Shown: positions 1 through 9,483 of the stretch, piece after piece | Numbering within the stretch: position 1 is the first letter of the stretch | Layout: each line of letters starts with the position of its first letter | Source of the DNA: Myceligenerans indicum | GTDB lineage: Bacteria > Actinomycetota > Actinomycetes > Actinomycetales > Cellulomonadaceae | Reading direction: 5' to 3' | DNA: 51,838 bases | Assembly: GCF_016742955.1 (NCBI RefSeq) | Contig: NZ_JABBYC010000033.1 | Span: 1-51,838, forward strand | Notes under the pieces: model-generated | Seen by the model: the letters and a program-made list of their open reading frames with translations, nothing else | What the model was told of the DNA's origin: nothing | Databases searched by the model: none | Translations under genes and position numbers: made by a program

Positions 1-117
1 TACGGCGGTCATAGCGTAGGGGAAACGCCCGGTCTCCATTCCGAACCCGGAAGCTCAGCCCTACAGCGCCGATGGTACTGCCCTCGACAGGGGGTGGGAG
101 AGTAGGACGCCGCCGGA
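1..117 (+). rRNA. rrf: 5S ribosomal RNA (5' edge cut by the contig end)
   Basis: The sequence carries the conserved 5S core, with CCGAACCCGGAAG at about 42-54, GCGCCGATGGTACTGC at about 66-81, and the closing GGGAGAGTAGGACGCCGCCGG. The 5' strand of helix I begins at the first base of the window, so one to a few bases are probably missing. The 3' end is placed by pairing with the first bases. The 16S and 23S genes would lie just off the left edge. Contigs often break in rRNA operons because they are repeated. Confidence 0.95.
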
Positions 118-127
118 CTCCCTTTCA

Positions 128-163
128 CTCGAGGCCCGCACCCGAAACGGTGCGGGCCTCGAG
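128..163 (+). terminator. Terminator of the rRNA operon
   Basis: A perfect 15-bp inverted repeat (128-142 and 149-163) encloses a 6-base loop, CGAAAC, about ten bases after the 5S end. It is followed by a short weak T-containing run. It separates the rRNA transcript from gatC. Confidence 0.85.
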
Positions 164-218
164 TCATTTCCGGACCAGCATCACGCCACCGGACGCGGTC
201 CAGGGCCCGCATCGCCAC

Positions 219-224
219 TAGACT
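219..224 (+). promoter_or_regulatory. -10 element of gatC (leaderless)
   Basis: TAGACT lies six bases before the gatC ATG, so transcription would start at or next to the start codon. No Shine-Dalgarno sequence is visible. Confidence 0.5.
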
Positions 225-230
225 TGCGGC

Positions 231-527
231 ATGTCCACCATCTCCCGAGACGAGGTCGCGCGCGTCGCGGGCCTGGCCCGGATCGATCTGCGCCCGGACG
301 AGGTCGACCGCCTCGCGGGCGAACTCGACGTCATCGTCGAGTCGATCGCCCGCGTCAGCCAGGTTGCCACCGCCGACGTCCCCGCGACGAGCCACCCGAT
401 CCCGCTCACGAACGTGTTCCGCGACGATGTCCCGCAGCAGGCTCTCTCGCAGCAGGATGTGCTGGCTGCGGCCCCGGAGCAGGAGGACGGCCGGTTCCTC
501 GTCCCGCAGATCCTCGGCGAGGAGTGA
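231..527 (+). CDS. gatC: Aspartyl/glutamyl-tRNA amidotransferase subunit C
   Basis: GatC is the small subunit of the GatCAB amidotransferase. This enzyme converts Glu-tRNA(Gln), and often Asp-tRNA(Asn), to the amidated forms in bacteria lacking the matching synthetase. The 98-residue length is usual. The N-terminus, ISRDEVARVAGLARIDL, and the later LTNVFRDD segment are typical of GatC, which wraps GatA and contacts GatB. The ATG follows a -10-like TAGACT by six bases, so the mRNA is probably leaderless. It is first in the gatC-gatA-gatB operon, with three bases before gatA. Confidence 0.96.
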   Translation: MSTISRDEVARVAGLARIDLRPDEVDRLAGELDVIVESIARVSQVATADVPATSHPIPLTNVFRDDVPQQALSQQDVLAAAPEQEDGRFLVPQILGEE

Positions 528-530
528 GAG

Positions 531-2057
531 ATGACCACTGACATCACGCGCCTGAGCGCGTCCGAACTCGCGGCGTCCCTCGCCGACGGCACCGTCTCCA
601 GCGTCGAGGCCACCCAGGCCCACCTGGACCGTATCGCCGAGGTCGACGGCGACCTGAACGCCTTCCTCCACGTGAGCGCCGAGGAGGCACTGGCGACCGC
701 CGCGGACGTCGACGCCCGGCGCTCCGCCGGAGACGAGCTCGGCCCGCTGGCCGGCGTACCGATCGCGATCAAGGACGTCGTCGTCACCAAGGGGCTGCCC
801 ACCACGGCCGGCTCGAAGATCCTCGAGGGCTGGATCCCGCCCTACGACGCCACCCTCGTCGAGCGCATCAAGGCCGCCGGCCTGCCGATCCTTGGCAAGA
901 CGAACATGGACGAGTTCGCGATGGGCTCCTCCACCGAGCACTCCGCCTACGGGAACACGAGGAACCCCTGGGACCTCGACCGCATCCCCGGCGGGTCCGG
1001 CGGCGGTTCGGCCGCCGCGGTCGCCGCCTTCGAGGCACCGCTGGCGATCGGCACGGACACGGGCGGCTCCATCCGGCAGCCGGGAGCCGTCACCGGGACG
1101 GTCGGCGCGAAGCCCACCTACGGCGGTGTCTCGCGCTACGGACTGATCGCCATGGCGAGCAGCCTCGACCAGGCCGGCCCCGTCACCCGTACCGTGCTGG
1201 ACGCCGCCCTGCTCCACGAACTCATCGGCGGTCACGACCCCCGCGACTCCACGTCGATCCCCGAGGCGCTGCCCCGGCTCGCCGACGCGGCCCGCCTGGG
1301 CGCGGCCGGCGACCTGAAGGGACTTCGGGTCGGCGTCGTCAAGGAGCTCTCGGGTGAGGGCTACCAGGAGGGTGTGAGCGCGCGGTTCGCGGAGTCGCTC
1401 GACACACTGCGTGCCCTGGGCGCCGAGGTGGTGGAGGTCTCCTGCCCCCACTTCACCTACGCCCTCGACGCGTACTACCTGATCATGCCCGCGGAGGCCT
1501 CCAGCAACCTCGCGAAGTTCGACGGCATGCGGTTCGGCCTGCGGGTCCAGCCCTCCGAGGGGCCGGTGACGGCGGAACGCGTCATGGCGGCGACGCGCGG
1601 CACGGGCTTCGGCGACGAGGTCAAGCGGCGCGTCATCCTGGGCACCTACGCCCTGAGCGCTGGGTACTACGACGCCTACTACGGCAGCGCGCAGAAGGTG
1701 CGCACACTCGTGCAGCGTGACTTCGCCGCCGCGTTCGATCAGGCGGACGTCCTTGTGTCGCCCACCGCACCCACCACGGCGTTCAAGTTCGGTGAGAAGC
1801 TCGACGACCCGCTGGCGATGTACCTCAACGACGTCGCGACGATCCCCGCCAACCTCGCCGGTGTACCCGGGGTCTCCGTGCCGAACGGCCTGTCCGACGA
1901 CGGGCTCCCGGTCGGCTTCCAGATCCTCGCCCCGGCGAAGGCCGACGACCGCATGTACCGCGTGGGTGCCGCCCTCGAGGCGTCGCTCGAGAAGACCTGG
2001 GGCGGGCCGCTGCTGGCCCAGGCCCCCGAGCTGAAGACCACGGAGCTGACCCGATGA
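531..2057 (+). CDS. gatA: Aspartyl/glutamyl-tRNA amidotransferase subunit A
   Basis: GatA is the glutaminase subunit of GatCAB. It releases ammonia from glutamine and channels it to GatB. The protein has 508 residues and carries the amidase signature. The catalytic Ser-cisSer-Lys triad can be placed at Lys81 (AIKDV), Ser156 (in the GGSGGGS loop) and Ser180 (DTGGSIRQP), close to the numbering known for GatA. The ATG comes three bases after the gatC stop, preceded by a purine-rich GAGTGAGAG. Its end overlaps the gatB start by four bases. Confidence 0.97.
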   Translation: MTTDITRLSASELAASLADGTVSSVEATQAHLDRIAEVDGDLNAFLHVSAEEALATAADVDARRSAGDELGPLAGVPIAIKDVVVTKGLPTTAGSKILEGWIPPYDATLVERIKAAGLPILGKTNMDEFAMGSSTEHSAYGNTRNPWDLDRIPGGSGGGSAAAVAAFEAPLAIGTDTGGSIRQPGAVTGTVGAKPTYGGVSRYGLIAMASSLDQAGPVTRTVLDAALLHELIGGHDPRDSTSIPEALPRLADAARLGAAGDLKGLRVGVVKELSGEGYQEGVSARFAESLDTLRALGAEVVEVSCPHFTYALDAYYLIMPAEASSNLAKFDGMRFGLRVQPSEGPVTAERVMAATRGTGFGDEVKRRVILGTYALSAGYYDAYYGSAQKVRTLVQRDFAAAFDQADVLVSPTAPTTAFKFGEKLDDPLAMYLNDVATIPANLAGVPGVSVPNGLSDDGLPVGFQILAPAKADDRMYRVGAALEASLEKTWGGPLLAQAPELKTTELTR

Positions 2058-3565
2058 CCGCCGTACCGACCACCGACCTCGTGGCCTACGACGACGCCGT
2101 GCGCCGGTACGACCCGGTGCTCGGCATCGAGGTGCATGTCGAGCTCGGCACCAGGACCAAGATGTTCTGCGCGGCCGAGGTCGAGTTCGGGGCCGAGCCG
2201 AACACGCAGACCACCCCCGTGTCGCTGGGCCTGCCCGGTGCGCTGCCCGTGGTCAACGGCACGGCCGTCGAGTACGCGATCCGCATCGGCCTCGCTCTGA
2301 ACTGCCAGATCGCGGAGTCCTGCCGGTTCGCCCGGAAGAACTATTTCTACCCGGACGTCCCGAAGAACTTCCAGACCTCGCAGTACGACGAGCCCATCGC
2401 CTACGACGGCTGGATCGACGTCGAGCTCGAGGACGGCGAGACCTTCCGTGTCGAGATCGAGCGCGCGCACATGGAGGAGGACGCCGGCAAGAACACCCAC
2501 GTGGGTGGCACCGCCGGCCGCATCCACGGCGCGGAGTACAGCCTCGTCGACTACAACCGCGCGGGCATCCCGCTGGTGGAGATCGTCACCAGGCCCATCG
2601 AGGGCGCCGGGGAACGGGCACCCGAGGTGGCGCGGGCGTACGTGCAGACGCTGCGCGACATCTTCCGCGCACTCGACGTGTCCGAGGCGCGCATGGAGCG
2701 CGGCAACGTGCGCGCCGACGTGAACGTGTCCCTGCGCACCGGACCGGAAGCCCCGCTCGGCACCCGTACCGAGACGAAGAACGTCAACTCGTTCCGCTCG
2801 GTGGAGCGCACGGTGCGGCACGAGATCTCCCGCCAGGCCGCCGTCCTCGACGCGGGTGACACCGTCGTCCAGGAAACGCGGCACTGGCACGAGGACACGG
2901 GTGTCACCACGCCGGGCCGCGTGAAGTCCGACGCGGAGGACTACCGCTACTTCCCGGAGCCGGATCTGGTTCCCGTCGCGCCGAGCCGCGACTGGGTCGA
3001 GGAGATCCGCGCCGGTCTGCCGGAGATGCCCGCCGCGCGCCGTCGTCGGCTGCAGGGTGACTGGGGGTACGCCGACGCCGAGATGCGCGACGTCGTCAAC
3101 GCCGGCGCGCTCGACCTCATCGAGGCGACCGTCGCCGGGGGCACCACCCCGGCCGGTGCCCGCAAGTGGTGGATGGGTGAACTCGCCCGTCGCGCCAAGC
3201 AGGCCGACGTCCCGCTCGAGTCCATGGCAGTCACTCCCGCCCAGATCGCCGAGCTCGAGCAGCTCATCGCCGGCGGGAAGATCAACGACAAGCTGGCGCG
3301 CCAGGTGCTGGACGGGGTCCTCGCGGGAGAAGGTGACCCGGCCGCCGTCGTGCAGTCGCGCGGGCTCGAGGTCGTGTCCGACGACGGCGCGCTGCTGACC
3401 GCCATCGACGAGGCGCTCGCCGCGCAGCCCGACGTCGTCGCGAAGGTCCGTGGCGGCAACCAAGGCCCCGTCGGCGCGATCATCGGTGCCGTCATGAAGG
3501 CGACCAAGGGGCAGGCGGACGCGAAGCGCGTGCGTGAACTCGTGCTGGAGCGGATCGGGCAGTGA
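2054..3565 (+). CDS. gatB: Aspartyl/glutamyl-tRNA amidotransferase subunit B
   Basis: GatB is the kinase/transamidase subunit. It phosphorylates the misacylated Glu or Asp on the tRNA and replaces the phosphate with ammonia from GatA. The 503 residues begin with the family sequence [15 protein letters not shown] and contain [21 protein letters not shown]. The C-terminal GatB/YqeY tRNA-binding domain (about residues 350-500) includes [11 protein letters not shown] and [12 protein letters not shown]. The ATGA overlap with gatA suggests translational coupling. The last bases overlap the start of the following acetyltransferase. Confidence 0.97.
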   Translation: MTAVPTTDLVAYDDAVRRYDPVLGIEVHVELGTRTKMFCAAEVEFGAEPNTQTTPVSLGLPGALPVVNGTAVEYAIRIGLALNCQIAESCRFARKNYFYPDVPKNFQTSQYDEPIAYDGWIDVELEDGETFRVEIERAHMEEDAGKNTHVGGTAGRIHGAEYSLVDYNRAGIPLVEIVTRPIEGAGERAPEVARAYVQTLRDIFRALDVSEARMERGNVRADVNVSLRTGPEAPLGTRTETKNVNSFRSVERTVRHEISRQAAVLDAGDTVVQETRHWHEDTGVTTPGRVKSDAEDYRYFPEPDLVPVAPSRDWVEEIRAGLPEMPAARRRRLQGDWGYADAEMRDVVNAGALDLIEATVAGGTTPAGARKWWMGELARRAKQADVPLESMAVTPAQIAELEQLIAGGKINDKLARQVLDGVLAGEGDPAAVVQSRGLEVVSDDGALLTAIDEALAAQPDVVAKVRGGNQGPVGAIIGAVMKATKGQADAKRVRELVLERIGQ

Positions 3566-4146
3566 CCAGAGGGCCTGAGCTGCGGGGCGAGCTGGTGCGC
3601 CTGCGGCCGATCGAACCACGCGACGCCGACCGCCTCTGGGAGGGGGTGCAGGACCCGGAGGGCATGCGCCTGACGGGGACCACCGCGACCTTCACCCGCG
3701 AGCAGATCGACAAGTGGGCGGCCACCGTCTCGGACCGCCCCGGACGGTTCGACTGGGCGATCGTCCCGGCGGCGATGCGTGACGGCGTGCCGGTCAGCGA
3801 CGAGCTGATCGGTGAGATCGTGCTGAACGGCATCGACGTGGACGCGCGCTCGGCGAATCTCAGGCTGCAGATGCTGCCGAACTACCGTGGCCGTGGCTAC
3901 GGACGCGAGGCGATCGAGGAGGTGCTCCGGTTCGCCTTCGTCGGCGGCCCGGAGCACCCCGGCCCCCACCTGCACCGGGTGGGTCTGGACGTCCTGAGCA
4001 TCAACCCTCGGGCCAAGGCGCTCTACGAGTCACTCGGCTTCCGTGAGGAGGGGCGGCTGCGGGACGTCTACCCGGACGGTCAGGGCTGGTCGGACGCCTA
4101 CGTGATGAGCGTCCTGGAGGACGAGTACTCCGACACGAGCGCCTGA
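3562..4146 (+). CDS. GNAT family N-acetyltransferase (RimJ/RimL-like)
   Basis: This 194-residue protein has the layout of Acetyltransf_3 (RimJ/RimL-type) GNAT enzymes. The N-terminal strand is [18 protein letters not shown], the acetyl-CoA-binding segment is [19 protein letters not shown] (about residues 107-125), and the end is [21 protein letters not shown]. These enzymes acetylate amino groups of proteins or small molecules; the substrate cannot be told here. The GTG start overlaps the gatB stop (GTGA), so it is probably translated with the gat operon. It converges on the DoxX-like gene. Confidence 0.88.
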   Translation: MTRGPELRGELVRLRPIEPRDADRLWEGVQDPEGMRLTGTTATFTREQIDKWAATVSDRPGRFDWAIVPAAMRDGVPVSDELIGEIVLNGIDVDARSANLRLQMLPNYRGRGYGREAIEEVLRFAFVGGPEHPGPHLHRVGLDVLSINPRAKALYESLGFREEGRLRDVYPDGQGWSDAYVMSVLEDEYSDTSA

Positions 4147-4167
4147 CCCGACCCGGAGGCCCGCACG

Positions 4168-4716
4168 TCAGCGCAACCAGGTGCGGCTGCCGGGGATGCC
4201 CGAGGCTGCCCAGGCGCGGCCGAGTCCCCACCGGTCTCCGGCCCGCGCGGCGGCGAGGGTGATCGCCAGGCTCGCGTAGATCACGTGCGTGTCGACGGCC
4301 GGGTTCGTCGAGCCGGGGGCGAACGTCCAGGTGGAGAGCCACAGCAGGATCATGAGGAGCGTCCCGGACACGGCGGCGACCCGCAGCCCGACACCCAGGA
4401 TCAGGGCGGTGCCGGTGGCGAACATCCCGGCGACGAACAGGACGTCGGACACCGGGCTCGCCAGGCCCCCGAAGAACCCGCCCAGCGGGCCGGTCACGTG
4501 GCCCAGGTACCCGGCGGTGGGTGAGCTGCCCGTGGTGAGCCACGCGGCGTCGGCGGGGGTGGCGTACCCGAGCCCGAACGACTTGTCGAGCGCGGGCCAC
4601 AGGAACACGAAGCCGAGCAGGATGCGGCACACGGCCAGCATTCTGGCGCCTGCCGGGTCAGGGGCGACGACGGGGGTGGTGGGTGCGGCTGTCCTGGTGG
4701 AAGTCATGCGCCGCAT
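4168..4716 (-). CDS. DoxX-like membrane protein
   Basis: This protein of about 182 residues has four likely membrane helices: around ILLGFVFLWPALDK, SDVLFVAGMFATGTALILG, VAAVSGTLLMILLWLST, and the ASLAITLAAA segment. The layout and the first-helix sequence R-x-x-L-G-F-V-F-L-W-x-x-x-D-K match the DoxX/DoxD-like family, whose function is poorly defined. I place the start at the ATG at 4714-4716 because reading frame further upstream looks non-coding. The ATG at 4705-4707 is equally possible. No clear ribosome-binding site decides between them. It converges on the GNAT gene. Confidence 0.75.
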   Translation of the reverse strand: MRRMTSTRTAAPTTPVVAPDPAGARMLAVCRILLGFVFLWPALDKSFGLGYATPADAAWLTTGSSPTAGYLGHVTGPLGGFFGGLASPVSDVLFVAGMFATGTALILGVGLRVAAVSGTLLMILLWLSTWTFAPGSTNPAVDTHVIYASLAITLAAARAGDRWGLGRAWAASGIPGSRTWLR

Positions 4717-4889
4717 CGTGATGCGCCCACGGCATTCCGCGGCAGGCCATAAAACGTTTACGCGCCATGATGGATCCGCGACGGGCCGTATGGCGAGGCC
4801 GCGCGTCCCAGTGAGCGCGGCCGGGTTCGCACCGGTTCGCACCCTGTCCGCACTGTGGCCCCGGTATGTCAGCCGGTGGACGGCGGGAC

Positions 4890-4895
4890 TATCGT
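4890..4895 (+). promoter_or_regulatory. -10 element of ilvD (leaderless)
   Basis: TATCGT is followed by six bases and then the ilvD ATG. No ribosome-binding site is visible, so a leaderless transcript is likely. Confidence 0.5.
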
Positions 4896-4901
4896 GACCG
4901 C

Positions 4902-6764
4902 ATGAGTCGTCCGCTGCGCTCCCGCACCTCCACGCACGGCCGGAACATGGCGGGTGCTCGCGCCCTCTGGCGCGCCACCGGCATGGGTTCGGAGGATTTC
5001 GGCAAGCCGATCATCGCGATCGCGAACTCCTACACGCAGTTCGTACCCGGGCACGTCCATCTCAAGGACATGGGCGACCTCGTGGCGGGCGCCGTCCGCG
5101 AGGCGGGCGGCGTGGCCAAGGAGTTCAACACCATCGCCGTCGACGACGGCATCGCGATGGGCCACGGCGGCATGCTCTACTCGCTCCCGAGCCGCGACCT
5201 CATCGCCGACTCGGTGGAGTACATGGTCAACGCGCACACCGCCGACGCGCTGGTGTGCATCTCCAACTGCGACAAGATCACCCCCGGCATGCTCAACGCC
5301 GCCCTGCGGCTGAACATCCCGGCGATCTTCGTCTCCGGCGGGCCGATGGAGGCCGGCAAGGCGGTCGTGGCGAACGGCGTCGCCAAGACGCACCTCAACC
5401 TGGTCAACGCGATCAACTACTCGGCTGACGAGAACGTCGACGACACGGCGCTCGGGCTGGTCGAGGAGAACGCCTGCCCCACCTGTGGATCCTGTTCGGG
5501 GATGTTCACCGCGAACTCGATGAACTGCCTCACCGAGGCACTCGGCCTCTCGCTGCCCGGAAACGGCTCCACTCTCGCCACGCACACCGCGCGCAAGGAA
5601 CTCTTCCTCAACGCCGGACGGACCATCGTCGACCTGACCCGTCGCTTCTACGAGCAGGAGGACGACACCGCCTCCCCGCGCGGGATCGCGACCAAGGACG
5701 CCTTCCTCAACGCGATGGCGCTCGACGTGGCCATGGGGGGCTCCACGAACACGGTGCTGCACGTCCTGGCCGCGGCCCAGGAGGCCGAGGTCGACTTCAC
5801 GCTGGCCGACATCGAGGACCTCAGCCGCCGCGTGCCGTGCCTGAGCAAGGTCGCGCCGAACCACCCGAACTTCCACATGGAGGACGTGCACCGCGCCGGC
5901 GGGATCCCCGCGCTGCTCGGCGAACTGGACCGGGCCGGGCTGCTGGTCCGCGAGGTCACCACCGTGCACACGCCCACCATGCGTGAGTGGCTCGACGACT
6001 GGGACATCCGCAGCGGCAAGGCCACCGACGAGGCGCTCGAACTGTTCCACGCCGCGCCCGGCGGCGTGCGCACCACGCAGGCCTTCTCCACGTCGAACCG
6101 CTGGGAGTCGCTGGACACGGACGCTGCCGAGGGCTGCATCCGCGACGTCGAGCACGCCTACACCGTCGAGGGAGGCCTCGCCGTGCTGCGCGGCAACATC
6201 GCCGAGGACGGCGCCGTGTTCAAGACGGCGGGCGTCGACCCGGACGTGTTCCGGTTCCGCGGGCGGGCGCTGGTGTGCGAGTCGCAGGACGAGGCCGTCG
6301 ACAAGATCCTGTCCAAGCAGGTCGAGCCGGGGCACGTCGTCGTCGTGCGGTACGAGGGGCCGGCCGGCGGGCCGGGCATGCAGGAGATGCTGTACCCGAC
6401 CTCCTTCATCAAGGGCCGCGGCCTGGGCAAGCAGGTCGCGCTCATCACCGACGGACGCTTCTCGGGTGGGTCCAGCGGCATCTCCGTGGGGCACGTCTCC
6501 CCGGAGGCGGCCGCCGGCGGCACGATCGGGCTGGTCGAGGACGGCGACGAGATCTCGATCGACGTCGAGGAGCGGTCCATCGTGCTGCACGTGCCGGACG
6601 AGGTGCTCGCGGAACGCCGCGTCAAGATGGAGGCGTCCGAGCGCCCGTGGCAGCCCGCGGCGCGGGACCGGTACGTGTCGCCCGCGCTGCGCGCGTACGC
6701 CGCCCTTGCCACGAGCGCCGACAAGGGCGCGGTGCGGGACCTGTCCCGGCTTCCGGCGCGCTGA
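4902..6764 (+). CDS. ilvD: Dihydroxy-acid dehydratase
   Basis: IlvD dehydrates 2,3-dihydroxy-isovalerate and 2,3-dihydroxy-3-methylvalerate to the keto acids that precede valine and isoleucine. The 620-residue length is normal for the long IlvD class. Iron-sulfur and Mg ligands are visible: Cys123 in [12 protein letters not shown], the [12 protein letters not shown] motif (Cys192, Cys195, Cys198), and [15 protein letters not shown] near the C-terminus. I chose the ATG at 4902 because the family starts at about [14 protein letters not shown] and a -10 box sits just upstream. The upstream in-frame ATG at 4866 would add 12 unlikely residues. Confidence 0.97.
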   Translation: MSRPLRSRTSTHGRNMAGARALWRATGMGSEDFGKPIIAIANSYTQFVPGHVHLKDMGDLVAGAVREAGGVAKEFNTIAVDDGIAMGHGGMLYSLPSRDLIADSVEYMVNAHTADALVCISNCDKITPGMLNAALRLNIPAIFVSGGPMEAGKAVVANGVAKTHLNLVNAINYSADENVDDTALGLVEENACPTCGSCSGMFTANSMNCLTEALGLSLPGNGSTLATHTARKELFLNAGRTIVDLTRRFYEQEDDTASPRGIATKDAFLNAMALDVAMGGSTNTVLHVLAAAQEAEVDFTLADIEDLSRRVPCLSKVAPNHPNFHMEDVHRAGGIPALLGELDRAGLLVREVTTVHTPTMREWLDDWDIRSGKATDEALELFHAAPGGVRTTQAFSTSNRWESLDTDAAEGCIRDVEHAYTVEGGLAVLRGNIAEDGAVFKTAGVDPDVFRFRGRALVCESQDEAVDKILSKQVEPGHVVVVRYEGPAGGPGMQEMLYPTSFIKGRGLGKQVALITDGRFSGGSSGISVGHVSPEAAAGGTIGLVEDGDEISIDVEERSIVLHVPDEVLAERRVKMEASERPWQPAARDRYVSPALRAYAALATSADKGAVRDLSRLPAR

Positions 6765-6838
6765 GGAACCGCGGGACGCCTGACCCGATCGGAAAATGCC
6801 GGGACACGTGGCCCGGATCCCGGTACCGTCCTGCGATT

Positions 6839-7630
6839 GTGCGCGTCTACGCCAGGATCCTCGCGGCGGGTTTCCGCACGCAGTCGCGCTACCTTCCCGC
6901 CGCGTTCGCCGGGTTGCTCGCGAACGCGACGTTCGGGCTGCTCAAGTCAGGGATCCTGCTGACGCTCGTGGGTGATGGCGCCGCGATCGGCGGTTACACC
7001 GCCGGGACGATGGCCGCCTATGTCTGGCTGAGCCAGGGACTGCTGGGGTCGGTGAACATCTGGTCCCTGCCCCTCTCGGCCCAGCGCATCAAGTCCGGTG
7101 ACATCGCCGTCGACTTCCTGCGTCCCGCGGACGTGCAGCTCGCGAGCATCGCGGACGACGTCGGCCGCGGCCTGTTCGCGCTGATCCCCCGCGGCCTGCC
7201 CAGCGTCGGTGTGGGCGTCCTCCTGGTGGGCATGGCGATGCCGTCCGAGGCGCTGCCGTACGTGCTGGGCGCCGTGAGCCTCGTGCTCGGGATCACGCTC
7301 TCGCACACCCTGACCTACCTGCTCGGCACGGCGGGGTTCTGGCTCGTGGAGGTGCGTGGGCTCCAGGGGCTGTACATGGGCGTGGCCGGACTGCTGACCG
7401 GCCTCATCACGCCGGTCTGGCTGTTCCCGGACTGGTTGCGGATGATCGCCGTTGCCACGCCGTTCCCCGCGGTGATGATGTACCCGATCGACGTGCTCAG
7501 CGGCCGCACGACGGGCCTCGACGCGCTGGCGCTCATCGGCGCGCAGGCGGGCTGGCTCGCCCTCGCGCTCGCGGCGGGCGCGGTGACCACGCGGCTGGGG
7601 CGTCGCAAGCTGGAGGTCCAGGGTGGGTGA
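6839..7630 (+). CDS. ABC-2 type transporter permease (COG4587-like)
   Basis: This 263-residue membrane protein has about six hydrophobic segments. It resembles the COG4587 permease that occurs with COG3694 and COG4586 as an ABC-2 export system of unknown substrate. The start is the GTG at 6839 (RVYARILAAGFRTQSRY follows), because the reading frame upstream is only the shadow of ilvD. A TACCGT -10-like box at 6824-6829 lies nine bases before it. The end overlaps the next permease by eight bases, and the set 6839-9454 reads as one operon. Confidence 0.85.
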   Translation: MRVYARILAAGFRTQSRYLPAAFAGLLANATFGLLKSGILLTLVGDGAAIGGYTAGTMAAYVWLSQGLLGSVNIWSLPLSAQRIKSGDIAVDFLRPADVQLASIADDVGRGLFALIPRGLPSVGVGVLLVGMAMPSEALPYVLGAVSLVLGITLSHTLTYLLGTAGFWLVEVRGLQGLYMGVAGLLTGLITPVWLFPDWLRMIAVATPFPAVMMYPIDVLSGRTTGLDALALIGAQAGWLALALAAGAVTTRLGRRKLEVQGG

Positions 7631-8465
7631 CGGGGCGTTCGCCGAGACGCGAGGCCAGGTGCGTGCCGCCCTGCGACCGTACCTCGCCGTGCTCGCCTCC
7701 CGGGTCCGTGCACAGCGCGCCTATCGCACGAGCTTCCGCGCGGACCTGGTCGGCGCCGCCGTCGTCGGGCTGACGGAGATGGCCGAGGTGGTTGTGCTCT
7801 TCTCCGCCGCGAACGGCACGCTCGGCGGCCTCGACCTCGCCCAGGCCCTGCTCGTGCTCGGACTGGCCGAGCTCGCGTTCTCGAGCGCCGACATGATGTT
7901 CGGCCATGTCGACAACCTGGCGCAGCAGGTCCGCGCCGGGACCGTCGACATCCTGTACCTGCGGCCGCAGCCGTTGCTGGCGCAACTGGTCACCAGCGAC
8001 ATCAGCCTGCGTCGCCTGGGGCGGTCCGCGGTGGCCGTCGTCGTCCTCGTCGGCGCGCTCGTCGTGAACGACGTCGACTGGGGGCCGCGGACGGTGGTCC
8101 TGCTGGCTCTGTCCCTGGTGTGCGGGTTCGCGATCTTCTGCGCGAACTACGTCGGGGCCGGCGGGCTGCAGTTCTTCCTGCTCAACGCGCAGGAGGTGAC
8201 CAACGCGTTCGTGTACGGCGGGAGGCACGCGTCCACCCAGCCTGCCACGGTCTGGCTGCGCGGCATCACGGTGATCTTCGGGTTCGTGTTCCCCATGGCC
8301 TTCTGCGCCTACCTGCCCGCGATGCTGCTGCTCGGTGAGCCGGGAGCGCCCTGGCTGCCCGCGTGGCTCGGCTGGTTCGCCCCGGTCGCCGCCGCGTGGT
8401 CCTGGGCGTTCGGGCTGTTCGCGTGGTGTTCGGGAGTGCGGCACTATCAGGGAGGCGGAGGATGA
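7623..8465 (+). CDS. ABC-2 type transporter permease (COG3694-like)
   Basis: This 280-residue polytopic membrane protein starts with a GTG inside the end of the previous gene. The segment RTSFRADLVGAAVVGLTEM, the repeated hydrophobic helices, and LRPQPLLAQLVTSDI resemble the COG3694 partner permease. It probably forms a heterodimeric channel with the preceding permease and is driven by the following ATPase. It ends four bases into the ATPase gene. The substrate is unknown. Confidence 0.85.
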   Translation: MGDGAFAETRGQVRAALRPYLAVLASRVRAQRAYRTSFRADLVGAAVVGLTEMAEVVVLFSAANGTLGGLDLAQALLVLGLAELAFSSADMMFGHVDNLAQQVRAGTVDILYLRPQPLLAQLVTSDISLRRLGRSAVAVVVLVGALVVNDVDWGPRTVVLLALSLVCGFAIFCANYVGAGGLQFFLLNAQEVTNAFVYGGRHASTQPATVWLRGITVIFGFVFPMAFCAYLPAMLLLGEPGAPWLPAWLGWFAPVAAAWSWAFGLFAWCSGVRHYQGGGG

Positions 8466-9454
8466 CCAGGACGGAAACGGCGCGGCCGGCAGCGGCCGGC
8501 AGCGTGGAGGTACGCGACCTGACCCGCGAATTCCGGGTGCGCAACGGGCTCACGGTCCGGCGGCTCACCGCTGTCGATCACATGACCTGGAGCATCGCTC
8601 CTGGTGAGGCGGTCGGGTACATCGGCGCCAACGGCGCCGGGAAGTCGACCACCATCAAGATGCTGGCGGGGATCCTCGTCCCGAGCACCGGCGAGGTCAC
8701 CACCTGCGGGTTGCGGCCCGTGAAGGACCGCCGACGGCTCGCGCGCCGGATCGGGGTGGTGTTCGGGCAGCGGTCGCAGCTCTGGTGGGACCTGCCGGTG
8801 CGCGAGTCCTTCGGCATCCTGGCGGCCATCCACTCGCTGTCCCGCGGGCAGGAGCGCGCCCGCACCGACGAGCTCGTCGAGACGCTCGACATGGGCGACT
8901 ACCTGGGTACCCCCGTGCGCCAGCTCTCGCTCGGGCAGCGGATGCGCGCCGAGGTGGCCGCCGCTCTGCTGCACCGGCCCGAACTGCTCATCCTCGACGA
9001 GCCCACGATCGGGCTGGACGTGCTGTCCAAGCAGCGGCTGCGTGAGTTCCTGGTGCGTGAGCGGGCCGAGCACGGCACCACCTTGCTGCTCACCACGCAC
9101 GACATGGGCGACGTCGAGCGTCTGTGCGACCGGGTCCTCGTGGTCGACCACGGGCGGCTCGCCTACGACGGGACCCTCGACGGGCTGGGGCGGACCGTCG
9201 GCGCGGAGCGTGTGCTGATCGTGGACCTCGCGGAACCGCACGGCGACCTGGAGGTGCCGGGAGCGCGCCACCTGCGCAGCGAGGGCGGCGGGCTGCGGCA
9301 GCAGCTCGCGTTCGACCCCGCCGCGACGACCGCGGCGCGCGTGCTCGCGGCCGTCTCGGAACGGGTGGAGGTGCTGGACCTGACGATCGCCGAGCCGGAC
9401 GTCGAGGACGTCGTGCGCCGGATCTACGAACGGGCGGCCACGAGCACGTCGTGA
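8462..9454 (+). CDS. ABC transporter ATP-binding protein (COG4586-like)
   Basis: This 330-residue ATPase has Walker A GANGAGKST (about 55-63), signature LSLGQR (about 155-160), Walker B LLILDEP (about 175-181) and a C-terminal extension. The segment VVFGQRSQLWWDLPVRESF is characteristic of the COG4586 export ATPases. The ATG overlaps the permease stop by four bases and follows a good ribosome-binding site (GGGAGGCGGAGG). It completes the exporter at 6839-9454. The next gene starts within or just after its stop, so the exporter may serve the product of the following lipid-type genes. That link is inference from position only. Confidence 0.9.
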   Translation: MTRTETARPAAAGSVEVRDLTREFRVRNGLTVRRLTAVDHMTWSIAPGEAVGYIGANGAGKSTTIKMLAGILVPSTGEVTTCGLRPVKDRRRLARRIGVVFGQRSQLWWDLPVRESFGILAAIHSLSRGQERARTDELVETLDMGDYLGTPVRQLSLGQRMRAEVAAALLHRPELLILDEPTIGLDVLSKQRLREFLVRERAEHGTTLLLTTHDMGDVERLCDRVLVVDHGRLAYDGTLDGLGRTVGAERVLIVDLAEPHGDLEVPGARHLRSEGGGLRQQLAFDPAATTAARVLAAVSERVEVLDLTIAEPDVEDVVRRIYERAATSTS

Positions 9455-9470
9455 TGTCGGTCGTGGTCGC

Positions 9471-9476
9471 TACCGT
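9471..9476 (+). promoter_or_regulatory. -10 element before the OleA-like gene
   Basis: TACCGT lies seven bases before the GTG at 9484, the spacing seen at other leaderless starts in this window. I see no convincing -35. Confidence 0.4.
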
Positions 9477-9483
9477 GTGCCGG

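Noticed and set aside
9..1451. Long open frame antisense to gatA, and many similar frames opposite other genes
   Set aside because: In 72 % GC DNA long antisense frames arise by chance. Their translations are rich in Arg, Gly, Asp and Ala and match no family, while the plus strand is clearly gatC/gatA.
4717..4842. Longer N-terminus of the DoxX-like protein
   Set aside because: The extra 42 residues are Arg/Pro-rich without family similarity and overlap the A/T-rich likely promoter (AAACGTTT at 4752-4759).
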